49,452 nucleotides of DNA from Verrucomicrobiia bacterium (GTDB lineage: Bacteria; Verrucomicrobiota; Verrucomicrobiia; Limisphaerales; CAIMTB01), in NCBI GenBank assembly GCA_019634625.1, contig JAHCBA010000046.1, positions 1 to 49,452 on the forward strand, read 5' to 3'. Made by a program: the position numbers and the translations under genes. A model generated the notes under the pieces. That model searched no databases and was not told the origin of the DNA. It saw nothing but the letters and a program-made list of their open reading frames with translations. Below are positions 7,660-16,908 of the stretch, one piece after another (the first letter of the stretch is position 1; every line of letters starts with the position of its first letter).

Positions 7660-9603
7660 ATGAAGCGTTTCATTCCCTGGCTGGTCGTCGGTGTCGCCGT
7701 GCTCTGGCTTGGCGCCACGTTGCTGCCCCCGCGCGAGAAGGAGTTTCAGTCCCGTGAATTCGGGCGCATTCCGGTCCTGCTGAACGGTCGGGTTCAACCG
7801 CTGGATTCTGTGGCGCGCAACGCGCTGCTCCAGCTCCGGGCCAAGCAGTCCGTTCAGGTCACGGACTACCAGACGGGTGGCGCCTCGACGAAGCTGAGCG
7901 CCATCGACTGGCTCAAGGAGGTTCTTTTCCATCCGGAACGGGCCGACACGCGGCCGGTTTTCCGGATCGACCACACGGAGGTCATCGGGCTTCTCCGGAT
8001 CGACCGCGAGGACAAGCATTTCTCCTTTGCGGAGATCCGTCCGGCGCTCGAGGACATCGAGCGCGAGGCGCGCCGGATCAACGCGGCCGAGAAGAAGCCC
8101 GAGCAGATGACGCCCTACGAGAAGGCCGTCATGGGCGCGTACAACCGGCTCATTCTCTACCAGCGCCTGAAGAACAGCCTCAAGCCGGAGCGCATCGCCG
8201 AACTCGGCCGGTATCTCGAAGACTACGAGCGGGTCATCGGCCCGGGCCGCACGGCCGCGCGCGCCGAACGGGCCGGACAGGAATTCGACCGCGAGGCCCT
8301 GGACGCCCTCATCGGGCACCTCACCCAGTTCGACATGGTCTCCCGGTTTGCCTATCCGCTGATCATCCCCGGGCCGAATCCCGGGCATGATCGGGAGGAC
8401 TGGTCCAATGCGGGGGCGGCGATGATGAACGCCGCCCATTCGGACCGTGTGCCCGAGCCGATGCGTTTCTTCGCGTCGATGAACGATTCGTTCCGGGCCG
8501 GCGAAGGCGCGGCGTTCAACCAGGCGGTGGCGGACTACCATCGGTGGCTGCTCGCCCATGACTACGCGCCGGAAGTGACGAAGGCCGGCTGGGAACACTT
8601 CTACAATCGTTTCCAGGGCTTCTACCGCTCGATGGTGCTTTACATCGCCGCGCTCGTATGCGCGTTCGTGTGCTGGTTCAACCGCAACGAAACCATCCGC
8701 CGCAGCGGCGTCGGGCTGGCCGTTGTCGCCCTGGTCATTCACACCGCCGGCCTGATCTTCCGCATGGCCCTGGAAGGCCGTCCGCCGGTCACCAACCTCT
8801 ATTCCTCTGCCATCTTCATCGGCTGGGGGAGCGTGATCCTTGGGCTCATTCTCGAACGGCTGTACCGCGACGGCATCGGCACCGTGGTGGCCGGGCTTAC
8901 CGGATTCACGACCCTGGTGGTCGCGCATAATCTCTCCATGAGCGGGGACACGATGGAGATGCTGCGGGCCGTGCTGGACACCAACTTCTGGCTGGCAACG
9001 CACGTGGTGGTGATCACCCTCGGGTATTCGGCCGCGTTCGTCGCCGGCTTCCTGGCGGTGCTCTACATTCTCCGCGGCGTCTTCACCACCGGCCTCACCC
9101 CCGGGGCCGCCCGGTCCCTGTCCCGCATGGTCTATGGCGTCATCTGCTTCGCGACACTGTTCAGCTTTGTGGGCACGGTGCTTGGCGGGATCTGGGCCGA
9201 TCAGTCGTGGGGCCGGTTCTGGGGTTGGGATCCCAAGGAGAACGGCGCCCTGCTGATCGTGCTCTGGAACGCCTTCTACCTGCACGGCCGGTGGGGGAAG
9301 ATCCTTTCCGAGAAGGCGCTGATGGCCACCGCCGTGTTCGGGAATGTCATCACCGCCTTTTCCTGGTTCGGCACGAACATGCTTGGCATCGGGCTGCACA
9401 GTTACGGCTTCATGGATGCCGCCTTCAAGTGGCTGATCCTCTTCGACATTTCCCAACTGGCGGTGATCGGCCTCGCGCTCCTGCCGCTGCGCTACTGGCG
9501 CAGCTTCCGGGACCCGGCCCCCACCCCGCGCCCGCCGACGGCCACCCAGACTCCGGATCGTTCGAGTCCCTCGGACCTCCTGCCCAAACCCCGGACCGCC
9601 TGA
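7660..9603 (+). CDS. ccsA: Cytochrome c biogenesis protein CcsA (ResC-like)
   Basis: A 647-residue membrane protein of the system II cytochrome c assembly (CcsA/ResC). Residues 1-20 form an N-terminal membrane anchor, followed by a long periplasmic region (about 25-320). Several transmembrane helices begin near residue 325. The haem-handling WWD motif is clear near residues 518-537 (WGRFWGWDPKENG), with conserved histidines in flanking helices. The N-terminal part is longer than in minimal CcsA proteins, as in fused or extended Bacteroidota/PVC forms. ATG 7660 gives a clean membrane anchor (MKRFIPWLVV). It precedes a cytochrome c-bearing dehydrogenase by 11 bases, its probable client. Confidence 0.85.
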   Translation: MKRFIPWLVVGVAVLWLGATLLPPREKEFQSREFGRIPVLLNGRVQPLDSVARNALLQLRAKQSVQVTDYQTGGASTKLSAIDWLKEVLFHPERADTRPVFRIDHTEVIGLLRIDREDKHFSFAEIRPALEDIEREARRINAAEKKPEQMTPYEKAVMGAYNRLILYQRLKNSLKPERIAELGRYLEDYERVIGPGRTAARAERAGQEFDREALDALIGHLTQFDMVSRFAYPLIIPGPNPGHDREDWSNAGAAMMNAAHSDRVPEPMRFFASMNDSFRAGEGAAFNQAVADYHRWLLAHDYAPEVTKAGWEHFYNRFQGFYRSMVLYIAALVCAFVCWFNRNETIRRSGVGLAVVALVIHTAGLIFRMALEGRPPVTNLYSSAIFIGWGSVILGLILERLYRDGIGTVVAGLTGFTTLVVAHNLSMSGDTMEMLRAVLDTNFWLATHVVVITLGYSAAFVAGFLAVLYILRGVFTTGLTPGAARSLSRMVYGVICFATLFSFVGTVLGGIWADQSWGRFWGWDPKENGALLIVLWNAFYLHGRWGKILSEKALMATAVFGNVITAFSWFGTNMLGIGLHSYGFMDAAFKWLILFDISQLAVIGLALLPLRYWRSFRDPAPTPRPPTATQTPDRSSPSDLLPKPRTA

Positions 9604-9614
9604 ACCGTGGCTCC

Positions 9615-12326
9615 ATGCGGACCCCGCCTGAAGCACGGCCCGCCCCCTTGCAACGTCCCGGCCCCCGCACGGCCGCCATCGCCACGGCGATGGCGGCCGT
9701 CTCGTTGCTGGTCGTCAGCCCGTCCGCGCGCCCGGACCTTCCGCACCTTCACGATCCCCGCCTGGAACTGACTCTCATCGCGGAGGAACCCCGGATCGTC
9801 ACCCCGATCGGGCTCGTCATTGACGCTCGCGACCGCCTCTTCGTGGTCGAATCCCACACCCATCTTCCCCCCAGGGACTACCCGGGCCCCAAGACCGACC
9901 GGATCAAGCTCTTCACTGGCGCCGACGGCGATGGAAGGGCTCAACGCATCACCACCTTTGCCGAGGGCTTCATCGACGCGATGAACCTCGCCCTCTCCCC
10001 GGAGGGCGAGGTCCACGTCGTCTGCGCCCGCGAGGTCTGGGTCCTGCACGACCGCGACGACGATGGGGTCAGCGAATCCCGCACCCGGCTCCTCGAAGTC
10101 CGGACCGCCAACCGGTATTCCCATAGTTGCCTCCTTGGCATTGTCTTCGGCCCGGATGGCTGGCTCTACGTCTCCCGCGGCAACAACGGCGCCCAGCCTT
10201 ATCGCATCCTCGGCACCGACGGATCGACGGTCGAGGGCTGGGGTGATGGCGGCCAGGTGATCCGCTGCCGGCCCGATGGGTCCCGGCTCGAGGTCTTTGC
10301 CACCGGCTTCTGGAATCCCTTCGACCTCAAGTTCGACCGCCGCGGTCGCTTCGTCCTCATCGACAACGATCCCGATGCCCGCGGCCCCAATCGCCTCCTT
10401 CACCTTGTCCGGCACGGCGACTACGGCTACCGCTCCATCCACGGGGGCGGCGGCAACCATCCGTTCCAGGGCTGGGACGGCGACCTTCCGGGCTCGTTGC
10501 CTTACGCCGGCGGGACTGGCGAGGCGCCCAGCGGCCTGCTGGATGCCCACCGGACCTCCCTGCCGGCGGATTACCGCGATCAATGGCTGGTCACCATCTG
10601 GAACGAGAACCGCATCGACCGCTTCACAACCCGGCCCCGGGGCGTCTCGTTCGCGGCGTCCCCCGCCCCGTGGATTTCCGGCGATGCCAACTTCCGCCCG
10701 GTCGCCCTCGACGCGGATTCCCGCGGCAACGTCTTCTTCACAGACTGGGTTCTCGTCGATTACCCGAATCATGGACGCGGTCGCGTCTGGCGGGTCGCGC
10801 CCCGCCACCCCGCCGGATCCGATGCACCGCATCTTCCCGCACGGCCCCATCACGCCCCGCTGGAACCGGATCCCGAGTGGGCGGCGGTCGAAGCCCTGTC
10901 CACCGTCCGCGATCCGGCCGGGGTCCCGCGGATCCTCGCGGCCCTGGCCGATCCCGACCCGTTCGTCCGCCATGCGGCCGTCGTGGGCTTCGCCCAGCCG
11001 TCCTTCGTCGAGGACGCGCTTCGAGCCCTTGCCCATGCCGATCCCGCGGTCCGATCCGGCGCTCTCCTCGGCCTGCAACGGCTTCCGTTTCCGAACCCGG
11101 AGTCCATCCTACGCGAGCGCCTGGACGATCCGGATGAAGAAGTCCGGCGCATCGTTCTGGTCTGGACGGCCGAGGCCGGACTTCTCGGACTTCGGGACGA
11201 CCTCGACCGCGCCATCGCCTTCCCCGACCTGTCTCCGGTCCTCTTCGAGTCCTATCTCGCCGCCGTTGAAGCACTCGATCCGGACTTCGTGGCGGCCCGC
11301 ACCCGCATCCCGTTCGAAACGTCCCAGCGCGCCGACCGGATTCCGCGACGCCTCGACCCCGCCCTCGTCGAGGCGCTCGTCACCGACCCCGGCCGCCCTG
11401 CGGCCGTGAGGGCGCTGGCCATGACGCGCCTGGCCACGCCTCTCGATGCGGGTGTGACCGACCAGCTCCTCGGGCTCGTCCGGCATCCGGATCCCGTCCT
11501 CCAACGCGAGGCCCTCCGCACCCTGGGGCATGCGAGTGCCGCCACGGTCCTGCCGCCCCTGATTGAGTTCGCCCGCGACCCGTCCCAATCCGTCGGGCTG
11601 CGCGCTGAAGCCCTTCAGACCCTTGGGGGCTGGCCCGGGTTTGCCCGCACCAATGCCCTGGCCTGGCTCGACGACCCGAACCCGGCACTCCAGTCCACGG
11701 CCATCCGCCTGCTCCGCCCGATGGCCGGCCAACCGCTCGTCCGGCAAGCCCTCCGCCAGCGTCTGCGCACCGCCGCGGAGCAGTCCCTTGCATCCTCCGT
11801 CGTCGAGCAACTGGCCTTTGCGCTCGCCCCCCACGAGGCGGAGACGACCGCGTCCCCACCCCGACCTGATTCCCCGGAAGGCTGGCGCGCCATTCTCGCC
11901 CGCGGCGGGGATCCGGAAGCGGGAGGCCGGGTCTTCTTTTCCCCGGAAGTGGGTTGCTCCCAGTGCCACCAGGTCCGTCGGCGCGGCGGTGGGATTGGGC
12001 CCGACCTCAGCCACATTGCCCAGTCGCTCGACCGCGACGCCCTGATACGGGCCATCCTGCAACCCAGCGAAGGATTCGCGCCCCAATGGCAGGCCTGGTT
12101 TGTGGAGCTTCGCAACGGCGACGAGTTCCTTGGTCTCCAGCTCGACCACCAGAGCCGCGGCGACATCGAACTGTTCACCACCGAAGGCATCACCCGCCGC
12201 TTCCGCGGCTCCGACATCGCCCGCTATGGCGTCCTCCCCCGGTCCCTCATGCCCGACGGTCTCGAGGAAACCATGACGGTGACCGAGTTCCGCGACCTCC
12301 TCGCCTTCCTCGAATCCCTTCGCTGA
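9615..12326 (+). CDS. PVC-type membrane-bound dehydrogenase with HEAT repeats and cytochrome c
   Basis: A 903-residue exported protein. A signal/anchor (about 19-38) is followed by a soluble-glucose-dehydrogenase-like beta-propeller (about 45-400; note GIVFGPDGWLYVSRGN and FWNPFDLKFD). HEAT-like alpha repeats (about 415-745) follow, then a C-terminal cytochrome c domain with haem motif CSQCH near residue 782 and a downstream PSEGFAPQW signature. This architecture is typical of Planctomycetes/Verrucomicrobia membrane-bound dehydrogenases, whose substrates (probably sugars or alcohols) are unproven. ATG 9615 is chosen for its signal peptide; the gap to ccsA is 11 bases, implying one operon. Confidence 0.85.
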   Translation: MRTPPEARPAPLQRPGPRTAAIATAMAAVSLLVVSPSARPDLPHLHDPRLELTLIAEEPRIVTPIGLVIDARDRLFVVESHTHLPPRDYPGPKTDRIKLFTGADGDGRAQRITTFAEGFIDAMNLALSPEGEVHVVCAREVWVLHDRDDDGVSESRTRLLEVRTANRYSHSCLLGIVFGPDGWLYVSRGNNGAQPYRILGTDGSTVEGWGDGGQVIRCRPDGSRLEVFATGFWNPFDLKFDRRGRFVLIDNDPDARGPNRLLHLVRHGDYGYRSIHGGGGNHPFQGWDGDLPGSLPYAGGTGEAPSGLLDAHRTSLPADYRDQWLVTIWNENRIDRFTTRPRGVSFAASPAPWISGDANFRPVALDADSRGNVFFTDWVLVDYPNHGRGRVWRVAPRHPAGSDAPHLPARPHHAPLEPDPEWAAVEALSTVRDPAGVPRILAALADPDPFVRHAAVVGFAQPSFVEDALRALAHADPAVRSGALLGLQRLPFPNPESILRERLDDPDEEVRRIVLVWTAEAGLLGLRDDLDRAIAFPDLSPVLFESYLAAVEALDPDFVAARTRIPFETSQRADRIPRRLDPALVEALVTDPGRPAAVRALAMTRLATPLDAGVTDQLLGLVRHPDPVLQREALRTLGHASAATVLPPLIEFARDPSQSVGLRAEALQTLGGWPGFARTNALAWLDDPNPALQSTAIRLLRPMAGQPLVRQALRQRLRTAAEQSLASSVVEQLAFALAPHEAETTASPPRPDSPEGWRAILARGGDPEAGGRVFFSPEVGCSQCHQVRRRGGGIGPDLSHIAQSLDRDALIRAILQPSEGFAPQWQAWFVELRNGDEFLGLQLDHQSRGDIELFTTEGITRRFRGSDIARYGVLPRSLMPDGLEETMTVTEFRDLLAFLESLR

Positions 12327-12377
12327 TCCCGCCCTGGCCGGGATTTCGGCGCCCGGTCGCCCTGGCTCCCAACCCTG

Positions 12378-12534
12378 TGCATCCCGGAGTTGTGGGTGGA
12401 GGCACGAACTCCGCCAAGCGGCGCTTCGGAGGGCCGGGTTCCACGAGGCCGCAACGGCTTGGAGCGTTGGGTTGAGGACTCGCAGAGCTCGTCCCTCCGA
12501 TTCGCTGTCTCCTCACCCACAACTCCTGGATGCA
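12378..12534 (+). repeat. Palindromic REP/MITE-like element, copy D (complete)
   Basis: A 157-bp copy with left terminal repeat at 12378-12396 (exact consensus) and right terminal repeat at 12516-12534 (one mismatch). Inner arms and core match copy A. It lies in the 281-bp gap between the dehydrogenase and the DUF1537 kinase. Confidence 0.85.
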
Positions 12535-12607
12535 CCGCCCCCAACCCTGGGACGCACCAAACACTCGCCACCCACGGACCCCGGCGCGCATCGTCCTGTC
12601 CGCCGTC

Positions 12608-13984
12608 ATGAATCAGCTCCTGCTCGCCTACTACGGGGACGATTTCACCGGGTCCACGGACGTGATGGATGTCCTTGCCCGGGCGGGGCTGCGCACCGTG
12701 CTTTTTCTGGATCCGCCGTCCGGCGCCCAGCTCGCGCGGTTCCGCGGTCTGCGGGCCTTCGGGGTTGCGGGCGGTTCCAGGACCCTGGCGCCGGAGGCCA
12801 TGGACCGCGAACTCCCGCCGGTCCTCGAGGCGCTGCGGGCCAGCGGCGCTCCGATCGTCCACTACAAGATCTGCTCGACCTTCGACTCCGCGCCTCACAT
12901 CGGATCGATCGGCCGCGCCCTGGAAATTGGCCGCCGCGTCTTCGGTCCCGGTCGCGTCCCCATGATCGTCGGCGCCCCGTCCCTGGGCCGGTACGTGGTG
13001 TTCGGGAACCTCTTCGCCCGTTCCGGACTCGACTCCGAGCCGTCGCGACTCGACCGGCACCCGACGATGCGCTGCCACCCGATCACGCCGATGGCGGAGG
13101 CCGATCTGCGACTGCACCTCCGCGACCAGACCGACCGCGACGTGGCGTTGTTCGATGTTCTCCAGATCGAGGCGGACGACGCGGATGCCCGTCGGAACCG
13201 GCTTCCCGCCGATGGGCCGGTGCTGTTCGACACCCTGAACGACGCCCATCTGGCGAGGATAGGCCGCTGGGTGTGGGAGGATGTGCTGGCCGGGCGCACC
13301 CGGCTGTCGGTTTCGTCGTCGGGCCTCGAACACGCCCTGGTGGGCTGGTGGCGGCACGCCGCGCTGCTGGCCCCACCCCCGCCGGAGGCGGCCCCTGCCA
13401 CGCCGCATCCGCTCCTGGTCGTCTCCGGAAGCTGTTCCCCGGTCACCAGCCGGCAGATCGGGCGGGCCATCGCGGCGGGGGCGTTGGATCTTCCGCTCGA
13501 TCCCCTGGCCCTGCTCGATGGCAGTCTTCCGGACGAGACGCTTCGGCTCGCCTCGGACGCGCTTCGCGCCAATCAGAGCGTCGTGCTTCACACCAGCCGC
13601 GGCCCGGAAGACCCGCGCCGGCTTGCGGGCGCCACGTCCGGACAGCGGAGCCGGTTGAGCACGGCGCTGGGCCGTTGCATCGACCGGATCCTCTCCGGCA
13701 CCCCCACCCGCCGCACGGTAGTCTGCGGCGGCGACACCGGCCTGGGTGTGGCACGGGCGCTGGGCATCGAATCGCTCGAGTTCCTGGCGCCCCTGGCCCC
13801 GGGGGGCCCCTGGTGCCGGGCCGCCGCGCCGGACCGGGCCGCCGACGCCCGCGCATTTCTTTTCAAGGGCGGCCAGATCGGACGCGACGCCATTCTCCTC
13901 GACGCCGCGCGAACGCATCTCGAACCGCCCCCCATCCCGCTGCCCTCCCACCCGACTCCCGGGGCTTGGAACGTCCGGGGGTGA
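12608..13984 (+). CDS. Four-carbon acid sugar kinase family protein (DUF1537)
   Basis: A 458-residue cytoplasmic kinase of the DUF1537 (OtnK/DtnK/YgbK) family, which phosphorylates tetronates and related sugar acids. The N-terminal substrate domain shows YYGDDFTGSTDVMDVLARAG (DDFTG motif). The C-terminal nucleotide domain has SGSCSPVT, GGDTGLGVARALG and FKGGQIG, matching the family's GGET and KPGGFG positions. Length is normal. ATG 12608 is chosen because family homology starts there; the frame upstream lies inside the palindromic element. No tetronate dehydrogenase or aldolase is next to it, so the exact substrate is open; a serine hydrolase follows by 36 bases. Confidence 0.8.
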   Translation: MNQLLLAYYGDDFTGSTDVMDVLARAGLRTVLFLDPPSGAQLARFRGLRAFGVAGGSRTLAPEAMDRELPPVLEALRASGAPIVHYKICSTFDSAPHIGSIGRALEIGRRVFGPGRVPMIVGAPSLGRYVVFGNLFARSGLDSEPSRLDRHPTMRCHPITPMAEADLRLHLRDQTDRDVALFDVLQIEADDADARRNRLPADGPVLFDTLNDAHLARIGRWVWEDVLAGRTRLSVSSSGLEHALVGWWRHAALLAPPPPEAAPATPHPLLVVSGSCSPVTSRQIGRAIAAGALDLPLDPLALLDGSLPDETLRLASDALRANQSVVLHTSRGPEDPRRLAGATSGQRSRLSTALGRCIDRILSGTPTRRTVVCGGDTGLGVARALGIESLEFLAPLAPGGPWCRAAAPDRAADARAFLFKGGQIGRDAILLDAARTHLEPPPIPLPSHPTPGAWNVRG

Positions 13985-14020
13985 CAAGGGCCGTGGGTTC
14001 GGGCACGAAGGGCGGCGGTC

Positions 14021-15658
14021 ATGACGACATTTCCGATTCGTACTGGAATCTGCCTGGTGATGGCGGGGTCACTTTTCTCGGGGACGGCGGGCGCCTCGAT
14101 GCCGCGCGGCGTTCCGGAGGCGCACGGGGTCTCCTCGGCGGCACTCTTGGAACTGGTGCATGCCCTCGAAGACCGGGTGGGCGGACTCCACAGCCTGATG
14201 ATCGCCCGGGACGGCCAGGTGATCCTGGAAGGATGGTGGGCGCCGTACCGGGCCGGGGACAACCATGTCCTGTACTCGCTCAGCAAGAGTTTCACGGCGA
14301 CGGCGGTGGGGCTGGCGGCCGCGGAAGGCCGGTTGTCGATCGACGACGAGGTGCTGAAGTACTTTCCCGCCGAGGCGCCGGCCGACCCGGCTCCCACCCT
14401 GCGGGCGATGCGGGTCCGGGATCTGCTGATGATGACGACGGGCCATCAGGACGAGCCGCCGTTGTCGCCGGACCGGATGTCGGTGCGGACATTTCTGGCG
14501 CATCCGGTCCCGCACCCGCCGGGAACGCATTTCCGGTACAACACGCCGGCGACGTTCATGCAGTCGGCGATCGTGCGGAAGGCGACCGGGCAGACGGTGC
14601 TGGAGTACCTGCGGACGCGCCTGTTCGAGCCGTTGGGGATCGAGAGGCCGGTGTGGGAAACGAACTTCGAGGGAATCCCGCTGGGAGGATATGGGCTGCG
14701 GGTCCGGACGGAGGACATCCTGAAGTTCGGTCTGCTGCATCTGCGCGAGGGCGAATGGGGCGGGCGGCGACTGCTGCCGGCCGAGTGGGTGCGGCTGGCG
14801 ACATCGCGGCAGACCTCGAACGGGAGCCACCCGGAGAGCGACTGGAACCAGGGCTACGGCTTCCAGTTCTGGCGCTGCCGGCACAACGCCTACCGGGGCG
14901 ACGGGGCCTTCGGGCAGTTCTGTGTCGTGATGCCGGACCAGCGGGTGGTGGTGGCGATCACCGGCGGATTGGGCGACATGCAGGGAGTGTTGAATGTGCT
15001 TTGGGAACGCCTGCTTCCCGCCTGCGAGCCCCGGCGTCTGCGCCCCAACAACGAGGCGCATGAGCGGTTGCAGGCCAAACTCGGGCGGCTCGAAGTGGTG
15101 CCTGCCCAGGGGGCGCCGTACTCGGCGGCGGCCGGACAATGGGTGGACCGTCGTTACGATTTCCCGGAGAACCCGCGCCGGGTCGAAAGCCTCTGGCTGC
15201 GGCCGGGGCTTGAGGACCGGGAATGGATCCTGTCGATGGTGGTCAACGGCCGGACCCTGCACCTCCCGTCCGGATTCCGGGAATGGCGCCGGGGCCGGGC
15301 CCCGTTCCCGGCCGGGCCGCTGGCCCAGTTCCCGGACGAACCGGTGGCCGGGACGTACGGATGGGAGACGGACCAACAACTCACCGTGAAGGTCTGCGCC
15401 ACCGAGACGCCGTTTCACCTGACCTTGAGGCTGGCCTTCGAAGGGGACGCCGTGACCCTCGACGCGGCGGCCAACGTGGCGTTCGGACCGACCGTGTGGG
15501 AAACCGTGACCGGTCGGGCCGAACCCGTGGAGGCGGAAGCCGATGCGGAACCTCAGACAGAATCCGAGGCCGACCCTGAACCCGACGCCGAAGCCGGGGT
15601 GGACCCGGTTGCGGGTGACGACGACGATGCGGCCGACGATGCGGCTTCCGACCCCTGA
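14021..15658 (+). CDS. Secreted serine hydrolase (beta-lactamase/class C fold)
   Basis: A 545-residue protein with a signal peptide (about 1-25, ending GASA-like). The penicillin-binding/beta-lactamase fold is shown by SLSK (86-89) as the catalytic SxxK and by FRYNTPATF as the second motif region. Family members are DD-peptidases, esterases or class C beta-lactamases; the specific reaction cannot be read. The C-terminal 45 residues are highly acidic (repeated EAEADAEP, then DDDDAADDAA), and the last 106 bases overlap the convergent PQQ-propeller gene. Follows the DUF1537 kinase by 36 bases. The tail looks like coding sequence extended past an ancestral stop. Confidence 0.8.
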   Translation: MTTFPIRTGICLVMAGSLFSGTAGASMPRGVPEAHGVSSAALLELVHALEDRVGGLHSLMIARDGQVILEGWWAPYRAGDNHVLYSLSKSFTATAVGLAAAEGRLSIDDEVLKYFPAEAPADPAPTLRAMRVRDLLMMTTGHQDEPPLSPDRMSVRTFLAHPVPHPPGTHFRYNTPATFMQSAIVRKATGQTVLEYLRTRLFEPLGIERPVWETNFEGIPLGGYGLRVRTEDILKFGLLHLREGEWGGRRLLPAEWVRLATSRQTSNGSHPESDWNQGYGFQFWRCRHNAYRGDGAFGQFCVVMPDQRVVVAITGGLGDMQGVLNVLWERLLPACEPRRLRPNNEAHERLQAKLGRLEVVPAQGAPYSAAAGQWVDRRYDFPENPRRVESLWLRPGLEDREWILSMVVNGRTLHLPSGFREWRRGRAPFPAGPLAQFPDEPVAGTYGWETDQQLTVKVCATETPFHLTLRLAFEGDAVTLDAAANVAFGPTVWETVTGRAEPVEAEADAEPQTESEADPEPDAEAGVDPVAGDDDDAADDAASDP

Positions 15659-16908
15659 TCAGCGATCTTCCAGAGGGTGCGGTCGCTGCGCAGGTAGAGG
15701 GCGTTGTCGGAGATGGACGGGGTGGAGAGGATGATGTCCTCGAGCGGCAGTTCGCCGACCACTTCGCCCTCGGGACGGCTGAGATCGACGACCTGCAGCA
15801 GGCCGGTCTCGTTGGGCAGATAGAGGTGGTGCCCGGCGATGACCGGCGACGCGCTGAAGGGACCCTTGAGGCGCACCTGCCAGAGGCGCTGTCCGGTGTC
15901 CGCGTCGCCGGCGGTCAGGACCCCGGCGGCGTTGACGACGTAGAGCCGGTCGGCCAGCACGGCGGGACTCGAGGTGCCGGGCCGCAGGGTGCCGGCCCGC
16001 CACAATTGGGCGGGGGATTGACCGGCCGGACCCGGTTGCAGCGCGGTGATGCCGAAGGAGGGGACGAACAGAACGCCACCGGACGCCGCGGTCGAGGCGA
16101 CCGTCGAGGCGCCATCCGGGTAGTTCCATCCTTCCTCGCCGGTCACCGGATCGACCGCCAGAAGCCCGCGACCCGACTGGAGCGCGACACGCATCCGGCC
16201 GGTGACGGGGTCGCGAAAGGCGACGGGCGAGGTCCAGTTGGCGAGCTTGGGGCGGTCGTGCTTCCAGCGATTGACACCGGTGGCGGCGTCGAGTCCGAGG
16301 GCGAGGGGCTGGGTGTCGTTTTCGACCTGGGCGACGACGGTGCCTTCGACGACCAGGAGGGACGACGCCATGCCGAGGGAATTGCTGACGTTCGGGTAGT
16401 CGAGGGCGAGGGCCCGGAGCCAGACGAGGTTGCCTTCCAGGTCGAGGGCGAAGAGGTCGTTGGAGGAGAACAGGGCGAAGAGGTGACGTCCGTCGGTGGC
16501 CGGGGTATTGGCGGCGACGGACGTTTTCGGGTGGCACATGGTGCGCCCGGTGGCGACGAACTGGCGTTCCCAGAGCCGGGTGCCGTCCGAGGCGCGGAAG
16601 GCGATGACGTGAAGGCGGGTCTGTTTGGGCCCGCTGGAACAGGTCACGAAGACGCGGTCGCCCACGACGATGGGGGAGGACAACCCGCGCCCCGGCAGCG
16701 GCACCTGCCAGGCGATGTGGCGTGCGGGATTCAAGGCCACGGGCAATTGCGCGCCGGGAAGGGCGGCAGAGCCGTCGGCTCCACGGAACTGCGGCCAGTC
16801 GGCGAAGGCGGCCGTGGTCGTCGCGCATGCCAGGAGCAGCGCGGCGAGGCGGGGAAGCCGGAGGGACGAGCTGGCGCCCGGCCCGGCGAAGCGGCGGGGA
16901 TCATTCAT
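15553..16908 (-). CDS. PQQ-binding-like beta-propeller repeat protein
   Basis: A 451-residue exported beta-propeller. The signal peptide spans about residues 15-36 (ending TTAAFADW). The mature start DWPQFRGADGSA is typical of planctomycete/verrucomicrobial PQQ-like propellers, followed by blade motifs such as LHVIAFRASDGTRLWERQF and LLAVDPVTGEEGWNY. No catalytic dehydrogenase residues are obvious, so it is probably a structural or scaffold propeller (BamB-like) rather than an enzyme. The last 35 residues are Ser/Ala/Gly/Pro-rich and lie antisense to the serine hydrolase tail. Start 16908 overlaps the preceding gene's end by 8 bases, so it is the last gene of the murA operon. Confidence 0.8.
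   Translation of the reverse strand: MNDPRRFAGPGASSSLRLPRLAALLLACATTTAAFADWPQFRGADGSAALPGAQLPVALNPARHIAWQVPLPGRGLSSPIVVGDRVFVTCSSGPKQTRLHVIAFRASDGTRLWERQFVATGRTMCHPKTSVAANTPATDGRHLFALFSSNDLFALDLEGNLVWLRALALDYPNVSNSLGMASSLLVVEGTVVAQVENDTQPLALGLDAATGVNRWKHDRPKLANWTSPVAFRDPVTGRMRVALQSGRGLLAVDPVTGEEGWNYPDGASTVASTAASGGVLFVPSFGITALQPGPAGQSPAQLWRAGTLRPGTSSPAVLADRLYVVNAAGVLTAGDADTGQRLWQVRLKGPFSASPVIAGHHLYLPNETGLLQVVDLSRPEGEVVGELPLEDIILSTPSISDNALYLRSDRTLWKIADQGSEAASSAASSSSPATGSTPASASGSGSASDSV

Noticed and set aside
7552-9636. 694-codon minus-strand frame opposite ccsA
   Set aside because: Shadow of the third-position GC bias of ccsA; no motif.
12472-15063. 863-codon plus-strand frame over the kinase and serine hydrolase
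   Set aside because: Wrong-frame Arg/Gly/Pro-rich translation spanning two genes and a repeat.
14021-15658. Antibiotic-resistance beta-lactamase
   Set aside because: Only the general SxxK fold is evident; the broad serine hydrolase family includes many non-resistance enzymes.
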